In this document: piece after piece, positions 41,939-50,898 of the stretch | Layout of the letters: every line of letters begins with the position of its first letter | How positions within the stretch are numbered: the first letter of the stretch is position 1 | From: Minwuia thermotolerans | Lineage (GTDB): Bacteria > Pseudomonadota > Alphaproteobacteria > Minwuiales > Minwuiaceae | Assembly (NCBI RefSeq): GCF_002924445.1 | Contig: NZ_PIGG01000031.1 | Coordinates: 186,001 to 250,000, forward strand | Length of the DNA stretch: 64,000 bases | Reading direction: 5' to 3' | Notes under the pieces: generated by a model | The model's database searches: none | Seen by the model: the letters and a program-made list of their open reading frames with translations, nothing else | What the model was told of the DNA's origin: nothing | Translations under genes and position numbers: made by a program

Positions 41939-43476
41939 CCGAGTTCGCGGAACAGGTCCTTCTGGTTGACGCTGCCTTCGGAATTGTCGACCAGGCGGAT
42001 CGGGTACTTCCCCGTGAAGCAGGCATCGCAATAGCCGGCCTTTGCGCCGCATTCGGTCTCGTCCTCGGGGATGTCGGTCTCGCCGACCGCCCGGTACATG
42101 CCCGGAACCGAGAGATAGCGCAGGCTGTCGACGCCCAGATGACGCTCCATCTGCTCAAGATTGGCGTACTGATTGAAGATCAGTTCCCCCTTGGAGGGCG
42201 TGTCGACGCCGTAATAGCAGGGGCTGCGCGTCGGCGGGCTGGCGATGCGCATGTGAACCTCGCGCACGCCGGCGTCCCGGAACATCTTCACCAGGATCTT
42301 CGACGTGGTGCCGCGGACGATGGAATCGTCGACCAGGACCACGCTCTTGCCCCTGACCATGTCGCGGTTGACGTTCAGCTTGCGGCGCACGACCTGCTCG
42401 CGGCTTTCCTGATCCGGCTCGATGAAGCTGCGGCCGGCAAGCTGGCTGCGCGTCACCGCCAGTTCGAACGGGATACCGCTTTCCTTGGCGTAGCCCACTG
42501 CGGCCGGCGTGCCTGAATCGGGCACCGGGATGACCATGTCGGCGCTGTGCGTCTCCTCCTTCGCCAGCTCCCGGCCGATGGCCTGGCGGATGCTGTAGAC
42601 GTTGCGGCCTTCGACGAAGGAATCGGGACGGGAGAAGTAGATGTATTCGAAAATGCAGAAGCGCCGCGGCGCGGCGCCGATGCGGCGCGTCTGCATGCCG
42701 TCCTCGTCGATGACGATCATCTCGCCGGGCTCGATATCACGCACGAAAGTGGCGCCGACGATATCCAGCGCGCAGGTTTCCGAGCAGATGATCCAGGCGT
42801 TGTCGAGCCGGCCGAGCACCAGCGGCCGGACGCCGGAGGGATCGCGCACGCCGATCAGCTTCTTGGCCGAAAGGCCGACGATCGAGTAGGCGCCCACGAC
42901 GCGGCTCAGCGCGTCGATCAGGCGGTTGGCGAGCCGGCGCTCCCGGCTGCGGGCCATCAGATCCAGGATCACCTCGGTGTCGCTGGTCGACTGGAACCGG
43001 CGTCCCTCGGCGCGAAGTTCCGCCTTCAGGGCCATCGCGTTGGTCAGATTGCCATTGTGGGCGAGCGCGAAGCCGCCGGTCTCGTCCAGATCGGTCCAGA
43101 GCGGCTGGATATTGCGGATCGACGCCGGCCCCGCTCCCTTGCCGGACGTGGCGTAGCGCGTATGGCCGATGGCCGACGAGCCGACCAGCCGGGTCAATGG
43201 GCCGGCGCCGCCACGATCTGCCTTGCCCTTGCCGAAGACGTCGCCGACCAGGCCGACGGCCCGGTGGACCAGGAACTGGCTCTTGTCGAAGGCGACGATG
43301 CCGCAGGCCTCCTGGCCGCGATGCTGCAGCGCGTGCAGTCCGGTCGCGGTGATGGCGGCGGCGCGGCTGGGGTTGTCCTCGTCGGATCCCGCGCCCCAGA
43401 TGCCGAAGACGGCGCATTCCTCGTGGAAATGATCGTCGTCGGCATCGAAGGGACGCGTCGTCAGCATGTCATTCAT
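41932..43476 (-). CDS. purF: Amidophosphoribosyltransferase
   Basis: A 514-residue enzyme starting purine synthesis by making phosphoribosylamine from PRPP and glutamine. The nucleophile is Cys21 after a 20-residue propeptide (FHEE|CAVFGIWG), exposed by self-processing. LHALQHRGQEACGIV and GHTRYATSG belong to the glutaminase domain, VVLVDDSIVRGTTS is the PRPP loop. Extra cysteines including YCDACF near the end match the Bacillus-type enzyme with a 4Fe-4S cluster. Confidence 0.97.
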   Translation of the reverse strand: MNDMLTTRPFDADDDHFHEECAVFGIWGAGSDEDNPSRAAAITATGLHALQHRGQEACGIVAFDKSQFLVHRAVGLVGDVFGKGKADRGGAGPLTRLVGSSAIGHTRYATSGKGAGPASIRNIQPLWTDLDETGGFALAHNGNLTNAMALKAELRAEGRRFQSTSDTEVILDLMARSRERRLANRLIDALSRVVGAYSIVGLSAKKLIGVRDPSGVRPLVLGRLDNAWIICSETCALDIVGATFVRDIEPGEMIVIDEDGMQTRRIGAAPRRFCIFEYIYFSRPDSFVEGRNVYSIRQAIGRELAKEETHSADMVIPVPDSGTPAAVGYAKESGIPFELAVTRSQLAGRSFIEPDQESREQVVRRKLNVNRDMVRGKSVVLVDDSIVRGTTSKILVKMFRDAGVREVHMRIASPPTRSPCYYGVDTPSKGELIFNQYANLEQMERHLGVDSLRYLSVPGMYRAVGETDIPEDETECGAKAGYCDACFTGKYPIRLVDNSEGSVNQKDLFRELGY

Positions 43477-43483
43477 TCAGGGG

Positions 43484-44134
43484 TCACCGGTCATTGGTGT
43501 TACCGTCGATCATCCGCTCGAGCTGGCGGCTGTCTTCTTCGCTGTAGCCCTTGCCGGGCGTCTCGTCCTGGCCTTGCAGACGGCGGCCCGCGTCAATCAT
43601 GTCTTCGGCCGCCCCGGCCTTGTCGCGGGCATCGTCGCTCGCGGCGCGGGCGCGCTCCTTCAGCGCCTGCGGCACCGTGGAAAGCACTGTCTCGGCGGCC
43701 TGCTTGATCAGCGGCAGGCTGCGCGCGTCCCTGACCGTTTCGGGCGGATCGTCGGGGGCGATGTAGTCGATCACCAGCCAGAGCGCAATCACCACGAGCG
43801 CACCCCGGGCTGCGCCGAACAGGATGCCCAGCAGCCTGTCGGCGATGCTGACCGCGCCGCTGCGGCGCACGCGGCCGGCAATGAACTGGGTAACGATCAT
43901 CAGGATGACAAGGGCGGCGATGAAGATCGCGACGGCCGACACGATGTCGGCGCCGAGGCCGTAGCCGATCTGCGCCTCGACCCACGGGCTGACATGGGGA
44001 AAGCCGAAATAAGCGGCCAAGGCCGCTCCGACCCAACTGGCGAAGAACAGCACTTCCCAGACGAAACCGAAGAAGAAGCTGAACAGCACCGAAATGGCGA
44101 TGATGCCGATGACGACGAGGTCGGCGAAGGTCAT
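43484..44134 (-). CDS. cvpA: CvpA family membrane protein
   Basis: A 216-residue protein with four predicted membrane segments within the first 125 residues (MTFADLVVIGIIAISVLFSFFFGF, VLFFASWVGAALAAYFGF, IVSAVAIFIAALVILMIVTQFI, ILFGAARGALVVIALWLVI) and a charged C-terminal tail of about 85 residues. CvpA family members are linked to colicin V production and envelope stress. It sits directly between radA (4-base overlap) and purF, the usual place. Confidence 0.93.
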   Translation of the reverse strand: MTFADLVVIGIIAISVLFSFFFGFVWEVLFFASWVGAALAAYFGFPHVSPWVEAQIGYGLGADIVSAVAIFIAALVILMIVTQFIAGRVRRSGAVSIADRLLGILFGAARGALVVIALWLVIDYIAPDDPPETVRDARSLPLIKQAAETVLSTVPQALKERARAASDDARDKAGAAEDMIDAGRRLQGQDETPGKGYSEEDSRQLERMIDGNTNDR

Positions 44135-45510
44135 ACGCCCGGTTCCTCGTCCAGGGGGAAAAGGCTGAACAGCCTGTGCAGCCCGTCGATCTCGGTCGTT
44201 TCCAGCAGATCCCGCCCCTCGGAGCCTGACGGCGCAATGGCGCGGCGGAAACCCAGCTTGGCCGCCTCCTTCAGCCGCGCCTCGGCCCGGGCGACACGGC
44301 GCACTTCGCCGGCCAGCCCGACCTCCCCGAAGACCACGGTGGCCGCCGGCAACGGCCGGTCCGCCAGCGACGAAAGCAGCGCTGCGGCGACGGCCAGGTC
44401 GGCGGCGGGCTCGCCGATGCGCAGCCCGCCCGCGACGTTGAGATAGACTTCGTTCTGACCCAGCGAGAGCCCGAGACGGGTATCGAGCACGGCCAGGATC
44501 ATGGCCAGCCGACCGCTGTCCCAGCCCACGACGGCCCGCCGGGGCGTTGCCAGCGGCGATGGCGCCACCAGCGCCTGAATCTCCACCAGGATCGGCCGGC
44601 TCCCCTCCATGCCGGCGAATATCGATGCGCCCGCCACCGGCTCGTCGCGGTCGCCCAGGAACAGCGCCGAAGGGTTGGGTGTCTCCATCAGCCCCTTCTC
44701 GGCCATCTCGAAGACTCCGATCTCGTCGGCGGCGCCGAAGCGGTTCTTGACCGCGCGCAGGATCCGGAACTGGTGGCTGCGGTCGCCTTCGAAGTACAGC
44801 ACCGTGTCGACCATGTGCTCCAGCACGCGGGGTCCCGCGATCTGCCCGTCCTTGGTGACGTGACCGACCAGGACTACCGCCGCGCCCGACTGCTTGGCGT
44901 ACTGCACCAGTTCGTGGCCGCAGGCCCTGACCTGGGCGACGGTGCCCGGCGCGCTGTCGAGATTCTCGGAGAAGACGGTCTGGATGGAATCGATCACCAG
45001 CAGATCGGGCGTCGGCCCCTGATCCAGAGCCGCCATGATCTCGCCCAGCGCGTTGGCGTTGGCGACCTTCATCGCGGCGCCGTCCACGCCCAGCCTGCGG
45101 GCGCGCATGGCGATCTGCGCCGTCGCTTCCTCTCCGGAGATGTAGACGACCTTCTGGCCGGTCGCGGCCATCCGGGCCGCGGACTGAAGCAGCAGCGTCG
45201 ACTTGCCGATACCGGGGTCGCCGCCGATCAGGATGGCCGAGCCGCGCACCAGCCCCCCGCCCAGAACGCGGTCCAGTTCGCCGACCCCGCTGGTGCGGCG
45301 CGGCTCATCCAGTGTCTCGACGGAAAGATCGGTCAACTCGGCGGCCCGCTTGCGGCCGCCGCCCTGGATCACGCCGAAGGCTCGGGGCCGCGCGCTGGCC
45401 GTTTCCTCCTCGACGCTGTCCGACGCGCCACAGGAGTCGCAGAAGCCGCGCCATTTCGGATAGACCGCGCCGCATTCGCGGCAGACATATCGGCGGCTCG
45501 CCCTGGCCAT
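44131..45510 (-). CDS. radA: DNA repair protein RadA
   Basis: A 459-residue RecA-like branch migration helicase. An N-terminal zinc finger (Cys10, Cys13, Cys24, Cys27) is followed by Walker A GGDPGIGKST (96-105), Walker B LLVIDSIQTVF, the RadA-specific KNRFG motif in RILRAVKNRFGAADEIGVFEM, and a Lon-like C-terminal domain (DLAVAAALLSSLADRPLP). Full length. Confidence 0.97.
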   Translation of the reverse strand: MARASRRYVCRECGAVYPKWRGFCDSCGASDSVEEETASARPRAFGVIQGGGRKRAAELTDLSVETLDEPRRTSGVGELDRVLGGGLVRGSAILIGGDPGIGKSTLLLQSAARMAATGQKVVYISGEEATAQIAMRARRLGVDGAAMKVANANALGEIMAALDQGPTPDLLVIDSIQTVFSENLDSAPGTVAQVRACGHELVQYAKQSGAAVVLVGHVTKDGQIAGPRVLEHMVDTVLYFEGDRSHQFRILRAVKNRFGAADEIGVFEMAEKGLMETPNPSALFLGDRDEPVAGASIFAGMEGSRPILVEIQALVAPSPLATPRRAVVGWDSGRLAMILAVLDTRLGLSLGQNEVYLNVAGGLRIGEPAADLAVAAALLSSLADRPLPAATVVFGEVGLAGEVRRVARAEARLKEAAKLGFRRAIAPSGSEGRDLLETTEIDGLHRLFSLFPLDEEPGV

Positions 45511-45531
45511 CTCAGCCCTGAACTGCCTCCA

Positions 45532-46308
45532 TCACAGCTTGCGGACCTGCATCTGAATCGGTCCCTCGGCCCGGCCGTGGACGAACTGGTCGACATAATC
45601 GTTGCCCGAATCGTCGATGTCCTCGGCGGCGCCGGCCCAGAGGATACGCCCTTCGTAGATCATCGCCACCCGATCGGCGATCTTTCGCGCCGAGGCCATG
45701 TCATGAGTGATCGAAACCGCGGTCGCGCCCAGTTCCCGCACGCATTTGACGATCAGGTCGTTGATCACGTCGGCCATGATGGGATCGAGCCCGGTCGTCG
45801 GCTCGTCGAAGAAGATGATCTCCGGGTCCGTGGCAATGGCGCGGGCCAGCGCCACGCGCTTCTGCATGCCGCCCGACAGTTCCGCCGGCATCAGTTCGCC
45901 GACTTCCGCGTTCAGGCCGACCTGCGCCAGCTTGGCCTCCGCGGCCTCCCGCGCTTCCGAGCGCTTCATACGCCGGCCCTGGATCAGGCCGAAGGCGACG
46001 TTCTCCCAGACCGGCAGGCTGTCGAACAGGGCCGAGCCCTGGAACAGCATGCCCATCTTCTTCATGTGCTTCTCGCGCTCGGCGGGCCCGGCGTCGGCGA
46101 TTTCCTCGCCATCGATCCGGATCGAGCCGCCGTCGGGACGGACGATGCCCAGGACGGTCTTGATCATGACCGACTTGCCGGTGCCGGAACCGCCGATCAC
46201 AACCAGCGATTCGGCTTCGCCCACTTCCAGGTCGATGCCGCGCAGCACCTGCTTCGAACCGAAGGACTTGGTGACGCCCTTCATGGCGATTTTCGGCTGG
46301 GCGTTCAT
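45532..46308 (-). CDS. mlaF: Phospholipid transport ATP-binding protein (MlaF-type)
   Basis: A 258-residue ABC ATPase, start ATG 46306-46308 (MNAQPKIAMKGVTKSFG), overlapping mlaE by 4 bases. Walker A GGSGTGKS (39-46), signature LSGGMQKRVALARAIA (from 144), Walker B IIFFDEPTTGLDP and THDM switch. LFQGSALFDSLPVWENVAF is typical of Mla importers, which keep outer membrane lipid asymmetry. The C-terminus extends to IQMQVRKL. MlaD and MlaC are not in the window. Confidence 0.94.
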   Translation of the reverse strand: MNAQPKIAMKGVTKSFGSKQVLRGIDLEVGEAESLVVIGGSGTGKSVMIKTVLGIVRPDGGSIRIDGEEIADAGPAEREKHMKKMGMLFQGSALFDSLPVWENVAFGLIQGRRMKRSEAREAAEAKLAQVGLNAEVGELMPAELSGGMQKRVALARAIATDPEIIFFDEPTTGLDPIMADVINDLIVKCVRELGATAVSITHDMASARKIADRVAMIYEGRILWAGAAEDIDDSGNDYVDQFVHGRAEGPIQMQVRKL

Positions 46309-47090
46309 TGCGCGAAGAAGAGCTCCGTGACCACGTAGTTGGAAATGAGAATCAGGATCGAAGCGCTGACCACCGCGTTGGTGGTGGCGCGGCCGACGCC
46401 CTGGGCGCCGCCGCGGCTCATGAAGCCGTGATAGCAGCCCATCAGCGAAATCAGGAAGCCGAAGATCGCCGCCTTCACCAGGCCGGAAACGACGTCGTCC
46501 ACGTGCAGGAAGTTGATGGTGCTGGAGATGTAGTTGCCGATGTTGAAGCCCAGCTTCTGGGTGCCGATCACGAAGCCGCCGAAGACGCCGATGATGTCGG
46601 CGACGAGCACAAGCAGCGGCAGCATGGTGGCCCCGGCGATCAGGCGCGGCGCGACAAGATACTTGAACGGATTGGTCGACAGCGTGGTCAGGGCATCGAT
46701 CTGCTCGGTCACCCTCATGGTGCCGATTTCGGCCGCCATGGCGGCGCTGACCCGGCCTGCGACCATCAGGCCGCCGATGACCGGCCCCAGTTCGCGCGTG
46801 ATGCCCAGCACCACGATCGAGGAGACGAGGCTTTCGGCATTGAACCGCGACCCGCCGATGTAGATCTGCAACGCGAGCACTGCGCCGGTGAAGAACGCGG
46901 TCAGACCGATTACCGGCAGCGAGTAGTAGCCGATCTGCAGCATCTGCCGCAGCAGCAGCCGAGGATACCAGGGCGGGGTCACGCAATGACGCAGCCCATG
47001 GCCGGTAAAGACGCACAGGCGACCGATGGCCGCCAGGAATTCGAGAATGACACGTCCGACCAGCGCGAAGATATTCCAGCGCGAATTCAA
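46305..47090 (-). CDS. mlaE: Phospholipid transport permease (MlaE-type)
   Basis: A 261-residue permease of the MlaE family with membrane segments around 60-80, 150-175, 195-220 and 235-258. RQMLQIGYYSLPVIGLTAFFTGAVLALQ, ITRELGPVIGGLMVAGRVSAAMAAEIGTMRVTEQIDAL and GAQGVGRATTNAVV are the family core. It forms the membrane part of the Mla transporter with MlaF. Overlaps alr by 4 bases. Confidence 0.95.
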   Translation of the reverse strand: MNSRWNIFALVGRVILEFLAAIGRLCVFTGHGLRHCVTPPWYPRLLLRQMLQIGYYSLPVIGLTAFFTGAVLALQIYIGGSRFNAESLVSSIVVLGITRELGPVIGGLMVAGRVSAAMAAEIGTMRVTEQIDALTTLSTNPFKYLVAPRLIAGATMLPLLVLVADIIGVFGGFVIGTQKLGFNIGNYISSTINFLHVDDVVSGLVKAAIFGFLISLMGCYHGFMSRGGAQGVGRATTNAVVSASILILISNYVVTELFFAQ

Positions 47091-48193
47091 ACAGATGCTC
47101 CCACATAGTCGCGGGCGTAGCGTGCGCCCAGACCCGTGAGCAGTTCATAAGCGATCGTGTCGCCCTTTGCAGCAAGTTCGTCGATATCGACGCCGTCGCC
47201 GATGAGCGAAATTTCCGCTGCCGGCTCCACCCGGCCCTCCGGCACACCGGTGATGTCAAAGCTGATCAGGTCCATGGAGACGCGGCCGACCAGCGGCACG
47301 CGATGGCCGGCAATCACACCGAAACCGCGGTTTCCGAAGGATCTGAGGTAGCCGTCGCCATAGCCGACGCCGCAGGTGGCGATGCGGCCGGGCCCGCCGA
47401 GCCGATGGGTCGCGCCATAGCCGATGGTCCGCTCCCCCGTGACCTCGTGCACCTGCAGGACGCGCGCCTTCAGGTGCACGACTTCCTTCATCGCGCCACG
47501 ACAGAGGGGCGAGGGATTCGAGCCGTAAAGCGCAACGCCGGGACGGACCAGGTCCATGTGCCATTCCGGATCGAGGAAGATGGCGGGCGAATTGGCCGCG
47601 CTCCGCGCCGCGCGGGGCAGCCTTCCGGTGCGCTCGCGGAACAGCGCGAGCTGGTGGGCGTTCATCTCGTGCCCCGGCAGGTCGGCGCAGGCCGGATGGG
47701 TCAGCCAGGCCCGGACGTCGAGCCCGTCGAGCAGCGCGGGCTCGGCGATCAGCCGCTCCACCGCCTGCCCCAGCAGGCCGAGACGCGTCATGCCGGTGTC
47801 GAGATGAATGGCGCAGGCAAGCCGCCGGCCCAGCGCCGCGGCATGGCGCCGCCAGCGTTCGATCTGGCCCAGGTCGTTCAGCACCGGAATCAGGCCCAGC
47901 GCGGCGTAGTCGTCCTCCGCCCCGGGCAGAAGGCCGTCCAGAACGTAGACGACCGAATCCGGCGCATGGCGGCGGACCTGCTCGCCCTCGTCCGGCAGGG
48001 CGGTGAAGAACGTCCGGCAGCCGGCTGCGGCGAGGGCCGGGACGGCATGGGCGATGCCGATCCCATAGGCGTCGGCCTTGACCACCGCCGCCGTCTCTGC
48101 GCGACCGGCAAGCCGATCCAGCAGCCGCCAGTTGTCAGCCAGCGCGCCGAGGTCGATGGTCAGGGTCGCTGCCGCGAGACGTTTCGGGATCAT
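47087..48193 (-). CDS. alr: Alanine racemase
   Basis: A 368-residue PLP enzyme that makes D-alanine for peptidoglycan. ATG 48191-48193 (MIPKRLAAATLTIDLGAL) has GGA at proper distance. Upstream in-frame ATGs (48199, 48205) and GTG (48211) are possible. PLP lysine is Lys39 in AAVVKADAYGIG; HLDTGMTRLGL, RPGVALYG and the second catalytic Tyr region near VGYGDGYLRSFGNRG are present. VSMDLISFDITG closes the site. Divergent from the SDR at 48330. Confidence 0.94.
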   Translation of the reverse strand: MIPKRLAAATLTIDLGALADNWRLLDRLAGRAETAAVVKADAYGIGIAHAVPALAAAGCRTFFTALPDEGEQVRRHAPDSVVYVLDGLLPGAEDDYAALGLIPVLNDLGQIERWRRHAAALGRRLACAIHLDTGMTRLGLLGQAVERLIAEPALLDGLDVRAWLTHPACADLPGHEMNAHQLALFRERTGRLPRAARSAANSPAIFLDPEWHMDLVRPGVALYGSNPSPLCRGAMKEVVHLKARVLQVHEVTGERTIGYGATHRLGGPGRIATCGVGYGDGYLRSFGNRGFGVIAGHRVPLVGRVSMDLISFDITGVPEGRVEPAAEISLIGDGVDIDELAAKGDTIAYELLTGLGARYARDYVGASV

Positions 48194-48329
48194 GACCATG
48201 TCCATTCGCACCGGATCGCGGCGAATTCAAGACGCGCATCGTGGCCGCGCGGTGCGGCGACAGGACCTTTGCGATTCCGGCCCCGGCAGGCGATTGTCCG
48301 CCCGTTGCGAACTCCAGGAGGCCAGCGTC

Positions 48330-49082
48330 ATGAACGATCGGAACCGGCTGAAACGACTCGAGGGCCGAATCGCCCTGGTCACCGGCGCCTCCCGCGGCAT
48401 CGGCGCAGCCATCGCGCGGCGCTACGCCGCCGAAGGCGCGCACGTCGTCGCAGTCGCCCGGAACGCCGGGAAGCTGGAGGAACTGGACGACGAGATCGCC
48501 CGGCTCGGCGGCAGCGCCACGCTGGTGCCCATGGATCTGAAGGAATGGCAGTCGATCGACGGGCTCGCCGCACCGCTGGCCGAACGCTTCGGCCGCCTCG
48601 ACATACTGGTCGGCAATGCTGGCCTGCTCGGCACGCTGACGCCGATGGCCGAAATCCAGCCCGACGAATGGGAGAGCGTGTTCCGCGTCAACGTGCACGC
48701 CAACTGGCGGCTGATCCGCGCCACGGACCCGCTGCTGCGCCGTTCCGACGCGGGACGCGTGCTTTTCGTCACCTCGGGCATCACTCGCCGCGCGGCGCCC
48801 TACTGGGGCGTCTATGCCACGACCAAGGCGGCGCTGGAGAAGCTGGCGCAGACCTACGCCGCCGAGGTCGATAAGACCGCCGTCCGGGTCAATGTGATCA
48901 ATCCCGGCCCGACGCGGACAGCCATGCGGGCGACGGCCTTCCCCGGCGAAAACCCCGACACGCTGCCCCATCCCGACGAGATCATGGAGGCCTTCGTCGC
49001 CGCCGCCATGCCCGACTTCCAGGGCAACGGCCTCTGGATCGCCGCCGACGAGACGGCGCAGGCGGCCGGGCCGGCCAACTGA
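48330..49082 (+). CDS. SDR family oxidoreductase (purF-linked type)
   Basis: A 250-residue SDR, start ATG 48330 behind AGGAGG. TGASRGIG binds the dinucleotide, VGNAGLLGTLTPMAEI and VTSGITRRAAPYWGVYATTKAALEKL give the Ser/Tyr/Lys triad, and NPGPTRTAMRATAFPGENPDTL is typical of the SDR that commonly follows purF in alphaproteobacteria. Here it sits beyond alr at the far end of the inverted block. Substrate unknown. Confidence 0.9.
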   Translation: MNDRNRLKRLEGRIALVTGASRGIGAAIARRYAAEGAHVVAVARNAGKLEELDDEIARLGGSATLVPMDLKEWQSIDGLAAPLAERFGRLDILVGNAGLLGTLTPMAEIQPDEWESVFRVNVHANWRLIRATDPLLRRSDAGRVLFVTSGITRRAAPYWGVYATTKAALEKLAQTYAAEVDKTAVRVNVINPGPTRTAMRATAFPGENPDTLPHPDEIMEAFVAAAMPDFQGNGLWIAADETAQAAGPAN

Positions 49083-49159
49083 ATCCCGCCGCTTTACTTG
49101 GCTCGCCGCTCCACTACCCTTCGGCCCTGAACAACAGTCCGACCGGGGGGACAGACGAC

Positions 49160-50185
49160 ATGACCATCACGAATCGCCGCGTGATCTTCGAGAAGCGGCC
49201 CGAGGGCTGGGTGAGCGAGGATTGCTTCCGCGTCGAAGACGCGCCGGTGCCCGAACTCGGCGATGGCGACGTGCTGGTACGCAACATCTACATGTCCGTC
49301 GATCCCTACATGCGCGGGCGCATGAATGACGAGAAGTCCTACACGGCCGGTTTCGCGCTGGGCAAGGTCATGCAGTGCGGCGCGGTCGGCGAGATCGCCG
49401 AAAGCCGCAACCCGAAGTTCGAGGCCGGCCAGATCGTGACCGGCATGCTGAACTGGGAAACCCACACCGTGGTGCCTGGCGGCGCGGGGATCGTGCGGAT
49501 CGACCCCGCCCTGGCGCCCCTGCCCTATTTCCTCGGCATCCTCGGCATGCCGGGCTTCACCGCCTGGTACGGCCTGCTGAAGATCGGCGAGCCGAAGGCA
49601 GGCGAGACGGTCTATGTATCCGCCGCTTCCGGGGCCGTCGGACAGGTCGTGGGGCAGATCGCGAAGCTCAAGGGCTGCCGCGTCGTCGGCTCGGCGGGCG
49701 ACGACGCCAAGTGCAAATGGTGCGTGGAAGGCTGCGGCTTTGACGCCTGCTTCAACTACAAGACCGTCGACAGCGTGGAAGATGCACTGAAACAGCACTG
49801 CCCCCACGGAATCGACATCTATTTCGAGAACGTCGGCGGGCGGATGCTCGACGCCGTGCTGACGCGGCTCAACCCGTTCTCCCGCATCGCGCTGTGCGGA
49901 ATGATCAGCCAGTACAACCTGAAGCAGCCCGAAGGCATCCACAACGTCCGCAGCCTGCTGGTCAACAAGGTGAAGCTGCAGGGCTTCATCATCTCCGACC
50001 ATTTCGACCTGCAGCCCGAATTCATGCGTGACGTGGGCGGATGGCTGAAGGACGGAAAGCTGACCTACCGCGTCGACGTCGCCGATGGCATCGACAATGC
50101 GCCGAAGGCCTTCATCGGCATGCTGAAGGGCGAGAACTTCGGCAAGCAGGTGGTGAAACTCGGCGACGACCCGTATCAGGCGTAG
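49160..50185 (+). CDS. NADP-dependent oxidoreductase, zinc-independent MDR (CurA-like)
   Basis: A 341-residue medium-chain reductase. NRRVIFEKRPEGWV at the start, YMSVDPYMRGRM, LGILGMPGFTAWYGLLKIG and VYVSAASGAVGQVVGQIAKLKGCRVVGSAG (NADP loop AASGAVG) match the curcumin/prostaglandin reductase-like group, which reduces enones. No zinc ligands. A GGGGGGACAG site precedes the ATG. Substrate unknown; the gene stands alone. Confidence 0.92.
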   Translation: MTITNRRVIFEKRPEGWVSEDCFRVEDAPVPELGDGDVLVRNIYMSVDPYMRGRMNDEKSYTAGFALGKVMQCGAVGEIAESRNPKFEAGQIVTGMLNWETHTVVPGGAGIVRIDPALAPLPYFLGILGMPGFTAWYGLLKIGEPKAGETVYVSAASGAVGQVVGQIAKLKGCRVVGSAGDDAKCKWCVEGCGFDACFNYKTVDSVEDALKQHCPHGIDIYFENVGGRMLDAVLTRLNPFSRIALCGMISQYNLKQPEGIHNVRSLLVNKVKLQGFIISDHFDLQPEFMRDVGGWLKDGKLTYRVDVADGIDNAPKAFIGMLKGENFGKQVVKLGDDPYQA

Positions 50186-50215
50186 TCCGACCGGCGCGCG
50201 GACGACGGCGTCCGC

Positions 50216-50488
50216 TCAGGTCACCGCCGCGATGTCGTGCATGAGCTGACGCCAGTCGACCCAGTCGAAGAACACGCTGGCCCAGATCAGGGCGAAGATG
50301 GCGGCGGTAATCGCCGTGGTCAGCGCGAACTTGAACAGGATGCGCGGACGCACGGGTGCGCCGTCGGCCTGTCCGGGCACCAGTTCGATCCCCTCCTCAT
50401 AGGCGTTGCGCACGCCGATGGGCAGCACCGCGAACAGCACCACCCACCAGATGATCACGAAGATGACGATGCCGCCGACGACCGACAT
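50216..50488 (-). CDS. DUF1467 family membrane protein
   Basis: A 90-residue protein with two membrane helices (IVIFVIIWWVVLFAVLPIGV, about 7-26, and FALTTAITAAIFALIWASVFF, about 54-74). FVIIWWVVLFAVLPIGVR is the DUF1467 signature. The family is found almost only in alphaproteobacteria, usually after mce/rnj, as here (2-base gap). Function unknown. Confidence 0.9.
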   Translation of the reverse strand: MSVVGGIVIFVIIWWVVLFAVLPIGVRNAYEEGIELVPGQADGAPVRPRILFKFALTTAITAAIFALIWASVFFDWVDWRQLMHDIAAVT

Positions 50489-50490
50489 GT

Positions 50491-50898
50491 TCAGGCGACC
50501 TGTTCCAGCTCCACCAGCGTGCCGCAGAAGTCCTTCGGATGCAGGAACAGCACCGGGTTGCCATGGGCCCCGATCTTCGGCTCGCCATCGCCCAGCACCC
50601 GTGCGCCCTCACCCTTCAGCTGGTCGCGGGCGGCGATGATATCGTCGACCTCGTAGCAGACATGGTGCATGCCGCCCGAAGGATTGTTCTTCAGGTAGTT
50701 GGCGATCGGCGAGTTCTCGCCCAGCGGATGCAGCAGTTCGATCTTGGTGTTCCCCAGATCGACGAAGATGACGGTGACGCCGTGATCGGGCTCCGGCTGC
50801 GGCGCGGAAACCTTCGCGCCGAGCGTGTCACGGTATGTCGCCGCGGCTGCCTCCAGATCGGGCACGGCAATGGCGACATGGTTCAAGCGTCCGATCAT
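50491..50898 (-). CDS. mce: Methylmalonyl-CoA epimerase
   Basis: A 135-residue VOC-family enzyme, start ATG 50896-50898 ([20 protein letters not shown]), sharing one base with the rnj stop. RLNHVAIAV provides the first metal His, VIFVDLGNTKIELLHPLGENSP the Glu, GMHHVCYEVDDI the next His, and FLHPKDFCGTLVELEQ the last Glu. It interconverts the methylmalonyl-CoA epimers in propionate metabolism. Confidence 0.95.
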   Translation of the reverse strand: MIGRLNHVAIAVPDLEAAAATYRDTLGAKVSAPQPEPDHGVTVIFVDLGNTKIELLHPLGENSPIANYLKNNPSGGMHHVCYEVDDIIAARDQLKGEGARVLGDGEPKIGAHGNPVLFLHPKDFCGTLVELEQVA

